Origin: Halalkalibacter hemicellulosilyticusJCM 9152
GTDB lineage: Bacteria > Bacillota > Bacilli > Bacillales > Bacillaceae_D
Assembly (NCBI RefSeq): GCF_000513115.1
Contig: NZ_BAUU01000027.1
Coordinates: 1 to 64,000 of the forward strand
Length of the DNA stretch: 64,000 nucleotides
Direction of reading: 5' to 3'
In this document: positions 1 to 9,038 of the stretch, in pieces
Layout: each line of letters opens with the position of its first letter
Position numbering within the stretch: the first letter of the stretch is position 1
Program-made: the position numbers and the translations under genes
Notes under the pieces: model-generated
Told to the model about the DNA's origin: nothing
The model's input: only the letters and a program-made list of their open reading frames with translations
Database searches by the model: none

Positions 1-31
1 TACTAATGTAAATGAATGAGATTCTAATTTC

Positions 32-1051
32 TTACTTATTTAAACCTTGTTTTAAAGCTTCAATATTCCCTCTCATTATACTTATATAGTTCTCGCCGTT
101 ATCAATATCTTCTTGTGTTGCTGCTTCAAGGTTGTGTAAATATAATATGTCAGCACCAATTTCGTCAGCTATCATTTCAGCAATTTTAGATGTGAAATTT
201 TGTTCAACAAACAGATGAGTAAGATTCAGAGACTGACCTAGTTCAAGAATCTCTTCAACTTGACGCTGAGACGGTTCGTTTGTAGGTGATAGTCCAGATA
301 TTGCAATTTGTTCAAGCCCGTACCTTTGTTCCCAATATCCATAGCCAGCATGAGATACTATAAATTGATTTCGTTCAGCAGTAGATACCATTTCTTCAAA
401 TTCAACGTGTAAATTTTCTAATTCAATTTTTAAGTTAGTATAGTTTTCTGTAAATTGCTCTTCGAATTCAGGTTGTAATTGAACAAGTAAATCATATATA
501 TTCTTAGCATATTGCAGGGCATATACCGGATCAAGCCAAGCATGCGGATCGACTCCAGCGTGCAAGTGTTCGTCTTCTTCATGAACATCCAAGTTCTCAT
601 CACTGTGTTCGTCTTCTTCATGAACATCCACATGTTCATCATCGTGTTCATCATCATCTTCTCTTAAAGGAATGTTATTAGAAGCTTGAAGAGCTACAAC
701 GTCCTCCTTCTCCATACTTTTTAGTACCGCATCAACAAAGCCTTCAAAGCCGGCTCCGTTATATACAAACGCATCTGCTTCCATTATTTCGATCATTTGT
801 CTAGCTGTCGGTTCAAACGAATGAGCATCTGCGCCCAAAGGAACTACATTGATCACATCAACATGTTCTCCACCAATTTTCCGAGTAAAGTCTTCTAAAA
901 CAAAAGTAGTTGTGACAACTGTTAAGACTTCTTCTGTAATGGTATTTTCTGTTTCACCGTCTATTAATTCTTCCTCGTTATTTGATGCGTTACATGCACC
1001 AAGAATAACGATGAAAAATAATAGTAGTAAAACCGTAAGCTTCATTTTCAT
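32..1051 (-). CDS. znuA: Zinc ABC transporter substrate-binding lipoprotein (ZnuA/AdcA type)
   Basis: A 339-residue cluster A-I metal-binding protein that would hand Zn(II) (possibly Mn) to an ABC permease on the outer face of the membrane. The signal peptide ends in a lipobox with Cys20. Family metal ligands are visible at His77 (ADAHSFEP) and His170 (DPHAWLDP), with another His in VSHAGYGYW. Residues 131-164 form the acidic, His-rich loop typical of zinc-specific members, here containing a 13-residue tandem repeat with DVHEEDEH twice. No permease or ATPase gene is seen; they may lie beyond the left edge. A candidate Zur box lies just upstream. The family is clear. Zinc rather than manganese is inferred from the His loop. 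Confidence 0.92.
   Translation of the reverse strand: MKMKLTVLLLLFFIVILGACNASNNEEELIDGETENTITEEVLTVVTTTFVLEDFTRKIGGEHVDVINVVPLGADAHSFEPTARQMIEIMEADAFVYNGAGFEGFVDAVLKSMEKEDVVALQASNNIPLREDDDEHDDEHVDVHEEDEHSDENLDVHEEDEHLHAGVDPHAWLDPVYALQYAKNIYDLLVQLQPEFEEQFTENYTNLKIELENLHVEFEEMVSTAERNQFIVSHAGYGYWEQRYGLEQIAISGLSPTNEPSQRQVEEILELGQSLNLTHLFVEQNFTSKIAEMIADEIGADILYLHNLEAATQEDIDNGENYISIMRGNIEALKQGLNK
566..630. repeat. 39-bp tandem repeat in the His-rich loop of znuA
   Basis: A 26-nt word starting gtgttcgtcttcttcatgaa occurs at 566-591 and again, identical, at 605-630, a period of 39 bp. It encodes the repeated DVHEEDEH stretch, so the metal-binding loop has grown by in-frame duplication. Confidence 0.85.
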
Positions 1052-1072
1052 AATCTTGTCTCCTTTTTTAAA

Positions 1073-1087
1073 TCGAAATTGTTACGT
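1073..1087. promoter_or_regulatory. Candidate Zur box upstream of znuA
   Basis: The 15-mer TCGAAATTGTTACGT matches 11 of the 14 fixed positions of the Bacillus Zur consensus TCGTAATNATTACGA. It lies 22 bp before the znuA start codon, just upstream of the AAGGAG ribosome binding site, where a repressor could block transcription. The match is by eye. The functional link to a zinc-uptake gene makes it plausible. Confidence 0.5.
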
Positions 1088-1359
1088 TTTGGATGTTAAC
1101 TAGAAAATGTGTAGAAAGTATGTGTTTCTAAATAATTACAGTGTTTTTTTTGAAAAGGTAATATCTTATTTTTTTTATCTTCATCTTTTCTCCACATTTA
1201 TCTTCTATTGTTATATCAAATAAAAGCAGTGTTTCTATCTAGGGGAAATATAATAGTGCGACTAGTAATATTTACTCTCTGAAAATATTGGGAATCATTG
1301 TAACTTAATATAAATTGACAGGTTAACCCTTTATATATGTGGGCTATAGGAGGAGTAAT

Positions 1360-2070
1360 GTGAGAATAATATCAGTATTGATATTCGTTTTTATTACTTT
1401 GGGTGGATGTCAACAACCAGATACCAAAGACGTTCAAAATATTTATGAAAACAGTTATATAAAAGTGGTAATAGATGAAATCGTGGAAGTAGAGAATGGT
1501 TTTTTCTTAACAGTAACGCTGGAAAGTATTACGGAGGGCGGAATTAACAAAAATGATTATGCTGTTGCTTTTCCAAGTCAGATCATTTTAGCTAATGGTC
1601 ATGAATTTTACAAAATTAATGAGGAGCAAAAAACAGAGTTCGTTAATGATGAGAAAGTGATGATACGCGAGTTCTATTTAAGTGAAAGTGAAAACCAAAA
1701 ATTAGCAGGATTCCTATCTTTTTCGTTATACGTTAAGCCAACTTTCAATAAAAAATTAGTGACCTTTGAAATAGATGGGAATAGAAATAATGTTATGAGT
1801 GACGGAATTATACTAACAAATATAGATCTAAAGGATAACTATTTAAGGTTAAATTTAAATGATGTACATCCAACAAAAGGAATAGGGGTAACGATAGAGC
1901 TTGAAGGAGAGAGGATTTATCCAGTGGTATCTAGAACTGAGCAAAATCTAAATACGATGAAAGGTGAATTTGAGTTCGCTCAACCACTACCTGAGACAAT
2001 TTTATTAATGATCTCAAGAGCAAATTTGTCAGAAACGATATGGGAACTTCCTTTTACATTAGAATTTTAA
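1360..2070 (+). CDS. Lipoprotein of unknown function
   Basis: A 236-residue predicted lipoprotein: a short hydrophobic signal peptide ends in lipobox LGGC, followed by a polar, beta-rich domain with no motif I recognise. The GTG start at 1360 is chosen because AGGAGG at 1348-1353 lies six bases upstream; an earlier in-frame GTG at 1339 has no such site. It sits directly before a response regulator gene on the same strand, so it may belong to the same envelope-sensing unit. No function is proposed. Confidence 0.75.
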   Translation: MRIISVLIFVFITLGGCQQPDTKDVQNIYENSYIKVVIDEIVEVENGFFLTVTLESITEGGINKNDYAVAFPSQIILANGHEFYKINEEQKTEFVNDEKVMIREFYLSESENQKLAGFLSFSLYVKPTFNKKLVTFEIDGNRNNVMSDGIILTNIDLKDNYLRLNLNDVHPTKGIGVTIELEGERIYPVVSRTEQNLNTMKGEFEFAQPLPETILLMISRANLSETIWELPFTLEF

Positions 2071-2141
2071 CATTAATATGATAACGTGTTTTCATAATTT
2101 TCACCATTTCGTTTCAAATTAAATACTAAGGGGTTAAACAT

Positions 2142-2840
2142 ATGATTGAAAACAAAACTATTTTAATTGTTGATGATGAGTTTCAAATGCGAACTCTTTT
2201 ATCGATTTATTTGAAGGATGAGGGATTTGACCTATTTGAGGCTTCGACGGGTAAGGAAGCTATTACTAAGATTCGGAATAACCCAGATAATTATGATCTA
2301 ATTATACTAGATATTATGATGCCAGATCTTGATGGTTTTGAGGTATGTAAAATCGTAAGAGAGTATTCAACAATTCCTATACTAATGCTCTCAGCCAGGA
2401 AGGCATTAGAAGATCGAGTAGATGGGTTAAATTTAGGAGCAGATGATTACCTTACAAAACCATTTGAACCAGAAGAATTAATAGCGCGTGTAAAAGCATT
2501 GCTAAGAAGAGTAACTACAATTGAGGCAAAGAAAGACGAAGTAAAGTTAGCATTTGAAGATGGATTATCTATTTATTATGAAAATAGAAGTGTCTATGTG
2601 AATAATGAATTGGTTGAATTAACAGCAAAAGAGTTCGAGCTTTTATATAAGCTCGCTTTAAATCCACAACGAGTGTATACGAGAGACGACCTTCTTTATT
2701 TAATCTGGGGAGAGGATTATGTAGGAGCACAAAGAACTGTAGACTCTCATATGAAAAATATACGATCAAAACTTTATGCTGCTGGCCTAAAAAATAATCG
2801 AATAATAACTGTATGGGGTGTTGGATACAAATTTGTATAA
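2142..2840 (+). CDS. Two-component response regulator, OmpR/PhoB family
   Basis: A 232-residue DNA-binding response regulator. The receiver domain has the acidic pair DD near residue 11, phospho-acceptor Asp57 in LIILDIMMPD, and the conserved Lys in LTKPFEP. A winged-helix output domain follows (VELTAKEFELL, then RTVDSHMKNIRSKL). The partner kinase starts 18 bp downstream and is frameshifted. This gene, the kinase and the following small membrane gene are paralogous, in the same order, to the intact set at 55105-57391. The signal is unknown; neighbours point to metal or envelope stress. Confidence 0.93.
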   Translation: MIENKTILIVDDEFQMRTLLSIYLKDEGFDLFEASTGKEAITKIRNNPDNYDLIILDIMMPDLDGFEVCKIVREYSTIPILMLSARKALEDRVDGLNLGADDYLTKPFEPEELIARVKALLRRVTTIEAKKDEVKLAFEDGLSIYYENRSVYVNNELVELTAKEFELLYKLALNPQRVYTRDDLLYLIWGEDYVGAQRTVDSHMKNIRSKLYAAGLKNNRIITVWGVGYKFV

Positions 2841-2858
2841 AAAGAGATGGTACAACTT

Positions 2859-4252
2859 ATGAATCGAATTGATATTAAATTAGGCCTTACGATTCTACTC
2901 TTATTAATTACGATAATATTACCGTTAGGCTTTGTCATGAATCAAATTTTTTATGGGTTTTATGTTAGTCAAGCCCAAGAAGAAACACATATGCTGTCTT
3001 CTCAATATGCTAATCTAATTAATGATAGTACTGTTGAAAACCGATTAGAGGTTGTGGAAGTAGCTGCGAAAATCTCGAATCAAAAAATGCTAGCACTTAG
3101 TGATCAAGGAGAGGTCTGGCTCAATCGAATTTTTCGATGAGTCATCATGACACAGGGTACCTTCTTAACCTTATCCATTCTGCTGATTCGCAGCACTATA
3201 TGACTAATTCATTTGAAGATTCTGATGGGAAAACGTATATTGCGACTGCTTCACATATAAATGTTAATAATTCAAAGGGGCATGTAATTGTTTTTTCTTC
3301 GCTCGAGAGTATCATACAATCCATAAAAAAAGTACAAGATTTCCTGAAACTCTCAGCGATTGGATCTTTATTTCTAGGGATTGGACTTACTTATTTCATT
3401 ACCAAAAAACTATCTCAGCCATTAGTAAGTATGGAAAAAGCTGCAAGACAAATTGCTAAAGGCAACTATAATACACGTACTATTCAGAAATCAGGTGATG
3501 AGTTAGGTTCACTGGCACGTGCTATCAATGATTTAGCTTTCAGTTTACAACGTGTAAATGAACAAAGAAGAGAGTTTTTTGCCAATATATCACATGAGTT
3601 ACGCACACCTATGACTTATTTAAAAGGATACTCAAAAGTTTTGCGTGAAGGGCGTTGGAAAACAGAAGAAGAAAGAAACCAATACCTTGAAATTATTGAT
3701 CATGAAGCTACAAGACTAACTTATTTAGTCGATGATTTATTTGACTTAGCACAAATGGACGAAGGCCGTTTTAATCTTGAACATAAAAAAGTGAACATTA
3801 ATGAAATTATAAAACTTGTTGTAAAGAAAACGGCATACAAAGCTCTAGACCAAAACCTTAATATAGAATACCTATGTGAACTATCTGATAAGGAAGACAG
3901 TATAGTACTTGGTGATCCTTTAAGATTGGAGCAAGTTCTTATAAATTTAGTTGAAAACGCAATAAAGTATACGAAAGAAGGATCCATTACAATTTATACT
4001 GTTAGTAATGATGAAAATATTAAGATTAAGGTTAGGGACACGGGAATTGGCATGGAAGAAGAGGAGCTACCGTATATATTCGAGCGTTTTTATCGAGTAG
4101 AAAAGTCTCGGTCTAGGGCTTTCGGTGGTACTGGTCTTGGATTGTCCATTGTGAAGCAACTAATAGAGTTACACAATGGGACAATTGAGGTGGAGAGCAC
4201 TGTTGGTGAAGGAACTGAATTCACTATTATTCTACCCAAAATTTTGGATTAA
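2859..4252 (+). pseudogene. Sensor histidine kinase interrupted by a frameshift
   Basis: A membrane sensor kinase read in two frames. The first part (2859-3140) gives the N-terminal membrane helix and half of the extracytoplasmic sensor domain, ending in TGA. The second part (from 3137) restores the sensor half, a second helix, HAMP, the H-box FFANISHELRTP, and ATPase motifs (NLVENAIKYT, DTGIGM, GGTGLGLSIV). One missing base near 3121-3134 explains the break: adding it gives a protein of about 464 residues, matching the intact 470-residue paralogue at 55797. The start at 2859 (MNRIDIKLG) aligns with that paralogue. The two parts overlap as ATGA, so the second half might be translated separately. 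Confidence 0.85.
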
Positions 4253-4268
4253 AGTGAGATGAAGCCAA

Positions 4269-4484
4269 TTGAAGAAAGCAGAATGGCTAGTTATTTTTGT
4301 TTTTATTTTATTAGGAATTATATGTTTAACGATTTCAGCAACTTGGATTCTACCTGAAGCCCATCGTCATCTTAGTCTTACCTTTATTACCATTTGTTTA
4401 TATACTCTTATTCCAGTTTTCCTAGTAAGTTGCGTTTATATGATCTTTAAAATCTACACCAAAAAGGCAAAGCATATTAAATAG
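4269..4484 (+). CDS. Small two-helix membrane protein of a two-component cassette
   Basis: A 71-residue protein with a TTG start and two hydrophobic helices (about residues 6-28 and 37-60) ending in a basic tail. It follows the broken kinase by 16 bp. The 61-residue gene at 57206 has the same layout after the paralogous kinase: an acidic-Trp N-terminus (AEW or IDW), a first helix with IICLTIS or LVCLSMS, and a second helix starting with a K-I/L-C or similar segment. Conserved position suggests a role with the kinase, for example as an accessory or feedback protein; this is inference. Confidence 0.65.
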   Translation: MKKAEWLVIFVFILLGIICLTISATWILPEAHRHLSLTFITICLYTLIPVFLVSCVYMIFKIYTKKAKHIK

Positions 4485-4488
4485 TACT

Positions 4489-4534
4489 ATAATGGGTCCT
4501 CTTAATATTAAGGGGCTCATTTTTTATGTCATAG
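4489..4534 (+). terminator. Probable Rho-independent terminator
   Basis: An imperfect hairpin (AATGGGTCCTCTTAA pairing with TTAAGGGGCTCATT) is followed by a run of six T. It closes the two-component cassette before resA. Confidence 0.6.
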
Positions 4535-4643
4535 TGATTATATGAATAGGATGTGACAGATTTTCCAATTTAGCATTTCTCCATGATTCCTTCACAATTT
4601 CTCTTTATACTCTTAACTATTGTAGGTTTAAAGGAGGAGTTCT

Positions 4644-5174
4644 ATGAAAACTAGACGATTATTTATCCGAACAGTGACCTTGCTCATCATGGCAATCGCG
4701 ATAGGGTATACATTTTATTCTAATTTTTTTTCAGATGCGGATGCAGCTGTTCGGGTAAGCGATGAAGCACCAAATTTTGTTCTTACAGATCTTAATGGCA
4801 ATGAGGTGGAGCTTGAAGATTACCGGGGGCAAGGTGTTTTTTTGAATTTCTGGGGTACATATTGTCCACCGTGTGAGCGTGAGATGCCTTATATGGAAAA
4901 CCAATATGCGATATATAAAGATCAGGGAGTTGAAATCCTTGCTGTAAATGTAGGTGAACCCGAATTAACCGTTCAGCGCTTTGTAGAAAGACTAAACTTA
5001 ACGTTCCCAATTCCTATGGATAAAGGACAACAAGTATTAGACCGTTATGGTGTTATTCCACTTCCGACTACATTTCTAATCAATGCGGAAGGGGAAATCA
5101 TTAACATCATTACAGGAGGCATGTCAGAGCAAGCGATCGCACAGTATATGGAAAGTATTAAACCGCAGGAGTGA
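4644..5174 (+). CDS. resA: ResA-like thiol-disulfide oxidoreductase
   Basis: A 176-residue membrane-anchored thioredoxin-fold protein that would keep apocytochrome c heme-binding cysteines reduced outside the membrane. It has an N-terminal signal anchor (about residues 8-26), active site CPPC at Cys74-Cys77 in WGTYCPPCE, and a cis-Pro loop in PLPTTFLI. Length and layout match Bacillus ResA. The ribosome binding site AAGGAGG precedes the ATG. It heads a tight operon with resB, resC and ccdA, which supports a role in cytochrome c maturation (System II). The copy is probably additional to a chromosomal res operon; this is inferred from the accessory context. Confidence 0.92.
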   Translation: MKTRRLFIRTVTLLIMAIAIGYTFYSNFFSDADAAVRVSDEAPNFVLTDLNGNEVELEDYRGQGVFLNFWGTYCPPCEREMPYMENQYAIYKDQGVEILAVNVGEPELTVQRFVERLNLTFPIPMDKGQQVLDRYGVIPLPTTFLINAEGEIINIITGGMSEQAIAQYMESIKPQE

Positions 5175-5179
5175 TTGAA

Positions 5180-6787
5180 ATGAATAACCTTAGCTGTTCT
5201 TGTGGACAGCAAAATCCTCAAGGAACAGACTTATGTGGAGGATGCGGCAGACCATTAGTCGCGAGTGAAAATCAGCAAGTTTTAAATATGCGTTATGAAG
5301 GAGCGGCAAGACGTTCGCAAACCTACAATAAAACGATAGTTGATCAAATATGGAATTTTTTCTCCTCAGTAAAAGTAGGGATTTGGATTATTGTCATTTT
5401 GTTGCTAGCGTCATCATTGGGGACCATTCTTCCACAGGAAATGTATATACCACCAACCGTTAATCCGGCAGAGTACTATCAAGATCAATATGGGTTTCTC
5501 GGACAAGTGTATTATGAATTAGGTTTTCATAACCTGTATCAATCTTGGTGGTATTTATTATTAATGGCTGCTTTGACCGTTTCACTTATCATTGCTAGTG
5601 TGGATCGTTTTTTTCCCTTATATCGTTCCTTAAAACACCAACGTGTCCATAAACACATCAATTTTATGAAGAAACAGCGTCTAGTAAGTGAAACACAACT
5701 AGATATAGCGCCAAATAAAGAGAAATGGTTGAGTAGTTTAAAGGGAAAGAAATACAACGTTAGAACAGATGGAACCTCTATTTTAGCTGAAAAAGGCCGA
5801 TTTGCTAGATGGGGACCTTATATAAACCATATTGGTCTCATTATTTTCTTAATTGGTGGGATGCTACGCTTTTTTCCGGGAATGTTTGTTGATCACCACC
5901 TTTGGGTTCGAGAAGGGGATACGGAGGTAATCCCAGGAACAAATGGAGAATACTATCTGGAAAATCATCAGTTTATTGTTGAATTATACGATGAAAATGA
6001 CGAGCTCTTCCAAACGGCGATTGATCGAGCAGGGGGAGTTGTTGTTAAAACCTATCAAACAAACGTGACACTGTACCAACGAAACGATGACGGTCCAGTA
6101 GGTTCACAGCGCGATCTTCAAGAAGTGGATACGTACCAAATCAGGGTGAATGATCCCTTTAAATTTGATGGGTTTGGTCTATATCAAGTTGATTACAAAC
6201 TCCATGAGTTAAATAAGATGATGTTTACAGTTGAACATGATGAAACAGGTGAAACGATTGGAGAGTTTAAAGTTGATCTATTTTATCCTGAACAACAATA
6301 TGATCTTCCTAATGACTACTACGTTAAATTACAAGATTATCTACCAGACTATTATTTAAATAATGATGGAATTCCAAGTACCAAATCAAGGATTCCTGAT
6401 AATCCTGCCTTTATCTTTGAAGTGAATAGTCCAAATCAAGAAAAAAAAGAAGTGAGTTTTTTAACTATTGGACGTAATTTCGATCCTACAGATGAAAATG
6501 TTTATTCCATTAGGTTATCTGATCTAGAGACAAAACATGTATCTGCGCTGATTGTTCGAAAAGACTATACTTTGTCCATTTTAGTAATAGGAGGATTCAT
6601 TTTTATGATTGGTTTAGTCCAAGGAAGCTATTGGACTCACCGAAGAATTTGGATACAAGAAGAGAATGGGAAAGTAATGATGGCAGGCCATACGAATAAG
6701 AATTGGTATGCTTTTAAACGTGAAATGGCTGAAGTGGCAAAAGAGGCAGAGCTCGAACAGCCGGTCGATAGGACAGAAGACAAATAA
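5180..6787 (+). CDS. resB: Cytochrome c biogenesis protein ResB
   Basis: A 535-residue membrane protein of the System II cytochrome c synthetase, which with ResC moves heme across the membrane and attaches it to apocytochromes. The N-terminus carries a zinc-ribbon-like Cys set (Cys6, Cys8, Cys19, Cys22), as in other Bacillus ResB proteins. Hydrophobic helices follow at about residues 65-85, 120-140 and 210-230, then a large extracytoplasmic domain and a last helix near residue 465. An in-frame GTG at 5171 overlaps the resA stop but abuts the AGGAG; ATG 5180 has proper spacing. Confidence 0.92.
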   Translation: MNNLSCSCGQQNPQGTDLCGGCGRPLVASENQQVLNMRYEGAARRSQTYNKTIVDQIWNFFSSVKVGIWIIVILLLASSLGTILPQEMYIPPTVNPAEYYQDQYGFLGQVYYELGFHNLYQSWWYLLLMAALTVSLIIASVDRFFPLYRSLKHQRVHKHINFMKKQRLVSETQLDIAPNKEKWLSSLKGKKYNVRTDGTSILAEKGRFARWGPYINHIGLIIFLIGGMLRFFPGMFVDHHLWVREGDTEVIPGTNGEYYLENHQFIVELYDENDELFQTAIDRAGGVVVKTYQTNVTLYQRNDDGPVGSQRDLQEVDTYQIRVNDPFKFDGFGLYQVDYKLHELNKMMFTVEHDETGETIGEFKVDLFYPEQQYDLPNDYYVKLQDYLPDYYLNNDGIPSTKSRIPDNPAFIFEVNSPNQEKKEVSFLTIGRNFDPTDENVYSIRLSDLETKHVSALIVRKDYTLSILVIGGFIFMIGLVQGSYWTHRRIWIQEENGKVMMAGHTNKNWYAFKREMAEVAKEAELEQPVDRTEDK

Positions 6788-6808
6788 GTGGTTTGGGAGT
6801 GTTACAAC

Positions 6809-8005
6809 ATGGTCGAACTAAGTAGTAATCTATTGCTCGCGGCGTTTTTTATCTACATTTTCGCGACAATTACTTTCTCTATTACGATCTATTATGAAAA
6901 TAGTACATTAGGTAATAAAACGAAGAGGTGGGGATGGATCAGCTTTGGTCTGGCGTGTGCAGGATTTTTAGCACAACTAGGGTATTTTGTCACTAGGTGG
7001 ATTGTGGCTGGACATGCTCCGGTTAGTAATATGTTTGAATATACCACGTTCTTAGGATTAACTATTATTTTTGCGTTTCTAATTCTTTATCTTATTTATA
7101 AGAAGCCGGTATTAGGTATTTTCTCAATGCCTGTTGGAATTGTGATCATTGCCTATGCATCAGTATTCCCAAGAGAAGTTACGCCTTTAATACCCGCCTT
7201 GCAAACTTACTGGCTTCATATTCATGTGATAACCACTGCTATTGGTCAAGGGATTCTAGGGGTTGGATTTATTGCAGGTTTAATCTACCTCATACGTGTC
7301 GTTGACCAAAGCAAACGCTCTAAACAAACATTTTGGCTTGAGGCTGTTATTTATTCGGTAACGTGTGCTGTAGCCATTGCAATAACGGTGGGAGTGTTTT
7401 CGTTAATTAATTATTCTGTCACTTTTAATTGGATAAATGAATGGGAAGTGGAGGCACAGCTTGAATATGAATTACCGGCTATTGTAGGTCCTTATGAAGG
7501 TGAATTAATAACAGCTGATCAAAACCGGTTTGGCCCATTATTTGAAACACCCGGCTGGATGAACGGAGTGGAGTCTCCAAGAAAGTTTAATACGTTTTTA
7601 TGGTCAATCCTTTCAGGAAGTATTCTTTATCTTCTATTACGTTTCATTCTAAGAAGACGGATTGCAGCTGCGATACAACCTATCTTGAAAAACGTTAGTC
7701 CACAACTTTTTGATGAAGTTAGTTACAGATCGATTATTATTGGTTTTCCAGTTTTTACTTTAGGTGGATTAATATTTGCCATGATTTGGGCTCAAATCGC
7801 TTGGACACGATTTTGGGGATGGGATCCAAAAGAAGTTTGGGCTCTTATAACGTTTCTTTTTTATGCTGCTTATTTACACTTAAGACTATCAAGGGGTTGG
7901 CATGGTGAGAAATCCGCATGGCTCTTAGTGATTGGTTTTGGGATCATAATGTTTAACTTGCTATTTATTAATTTAGTCATCGCAGGATTACATTCATACG
8001 CTTAA
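6809..8005 (+). CDS. resC: Cytochrome c biogenesis protein ResC/CcsA
   Basis: A 398-residue polytopic heme-handling protein, partner of ResB. The tryptophan-rich WWD-type motif is seen in TRFWGWDPKEVWALI, with candidate heme-ligand histidines in WLHIHVITT and near the C-terminus (LHSYA). ATG 6809 is preferred over GTG 6788 because GGGAGTG lies about eight bases before it. The gene follows resB by 21 bp and precedes ccdA by 12 bp. The family is unambiguous. Confidence 0.92.
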   Translation: MVELSSNLLLAAFFIYIFATITFSITIYYENSTLGNKTKRWGWISFGLACAGFLAQLGYFVTRWIVAGHAPVSNMFEYTTFLGLTIIFAFLILYLIYKKPVLGIFSMPVGIVIIAYASVFPREVTPLIPALQTYWLHIHVITTAIGQGILGVGFIAGLIYLIRVVDQSKRSKQTFWLEAVIYSVTCAVAIAITVGVFSLINYSVTFNWINEWEVEAQLEYELPAIVGPYEGELITADQNRFGPLFETPGWMNGVESPRKFNTFLWSILSGSILYLLLRFILRRRIAAAIQPILKNVSPQLFDEVSYRSIIIGFPVFTLGGLIFAMIWAQIAWTRFWGWDPKEVWALITFLFYAAYLHLRLSRGWHGEKSAWLLVIGFGIIMFNLLFINLVIAGLHSYA

Positions 8006-8017
8006 AAGGAGATTGTT

Positions 8018-8728
8018 ATGGCAGATTTAACTATATTATTGGCTTTTGGAGCGGGGGTTTTATCTTTTATATCCCCCTGTAATCTCCCGTTATATCCAGC
8101 CTTTCTATCCTATATAACCGGGATGACGGTGGATGAGATGAAGAAAAAAGGTCGTTTTTTACCTCCAAGAGCTATGTTCCACACGTTCATCTTTATTTTA
8201 GGGTTTTCTACTATTTTTGTTGTGCTTGGAATGTCCACAACATTAGTAGGAGACCTATTCTTGAAATACAATAATCTCATTAGACAACTAGGGGCCATTT
8301 TCATTATTTTGTTTGGATTGATAACTATAGGAGTAATCCGACCTTCGTTTCTAATGAAAAATCATCAATTCCAGTTCTCCAAAAAACCAAGTGGATATGT
8401 CGGAACCTATGTAATAGGAATTGCTTTTGCTGCTGGATGGACTCCTTGTATTGGCCCAATTTTAGCTTCCGTTATTACTTTAAGTATGACCAACTCGGGT
8501 TCCGGGATGCTTTATATGAGTGCTTATAGTATTGGGTTTGCAATACCGTTCTTTTTGATGACATTCTTTATTGGAAGAATGAATTGGATTAAAAAATATA
8601 CAAATCTCATTATGAAATTTGGTGGAATTTTAATGATCATATTTGGTGTATTTTTATATTTTGATTGGATGACTAGAATTACCTCTTATTTAGTAAATAA
8701 TATTTTTAATGGCTTTATGGGCTTTTAA
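8018..8728 (+). CDS. ccdA: CcdA-type thiol electron transporter
   Basis: A 236-residue membrane protein with six hydrophobic segments that carries electrons from cytoplasmic thioredoxin to extracytoplasmic thiol proteins such as ResA. The paired redox cysteines are present: Cys21 in FISPCNLP and Cys143 in GWTPCIGP. AAGGAG precedes the start. Position after resABC gives a complete reductant and ligation set for cytochrome c maturation. Confidence 0.92.
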   Translation: MADLTILLAFGAGVLSFISPCNLPLYPAFLSYITGMTVDEMKKKGRFLPPRAMFHTFIFILGFSTIFVVLGMSTTLVGDLFLKYNNLIRQLGAIFIILFGLITIGVIRPSFLMKNHQFQFSKKPSGYVGTYVIGIAFAAGWTPCIGPILASVITLSMTNSGSGMLYMSAYSIGFAIPFFLMTFFIGRMNWIKKYTNLIMKFGGILMIIFGVFLYFDWMTRITSYLVNNIFNGFMGF

Positions 8729-8741
8729 AGGAGGAGATCGT

Positions 8742-8951
8742 ATGTTTGGAGATTCAGCTGAAATGATGTCGTATATCTTAAAAATGGGATTTGTTGCACT
8801 TGCTCTGCTTGTAATCATTTATTTAATACTAAGGCTTTTGTTTCGATTGGAAAGTAAAGCGAAGTCTCCCTATGCCATTTTGGAGGAACGTTTCGCAACC
8901 GGTGAAATCTCAGAAGAAGAATTTGTAAAGAGAAAGAACATGTTAAAATAG
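8742..8951 (+). CDS. Small membrane protein with SHOCT domain
   Basis: A 69-residue protein: one transmembrane helix (about residues 12-33) and a C-terminal SHOCT motif (LEERFATGEISEEEFVKRK). ATG 8742 follows AAAGGAGGAG; an upstream in-frame ATG at 8709 lies inside ccdA. SHOCT is a short oligomerisation domain of unclear role that is often found on small membrane proteins. A related gene with the same layout is at 60651. It probably belongs to the ccdA operon. Confidence 0.8.
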   Translation: MFGDSAEMMSYILKMGFVALALLVIIYLILRLLFRLESKAKSPYAILEERFATGEISEEEFVKRKNMLK

Positions 8952-9038
8952 AAGTTGTCGCTCTATCGTAGAAGGTTTTAACGATATATTGAGCAAATTT
9001 CCAACAAAAAGAAAACACATTTAAAGGGGATTATTTCA

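Noticed and set aside
430-657. Met/Thr-rich ORF inside znuA on the same strand in another frame
   Set aside because: It is a shadow of the His-rich repeat of znuA; there is no ribosome binding site and the composition reflects the repeat.
3120-3140. Programmed -1 ribosomal frameshift in the sensor kinase
   Set aside because: The site has a run of five T but no X-XXY-YYZ slippery heptamer or downstream stem, and many other genes in the window show unrelated single-base breaks.
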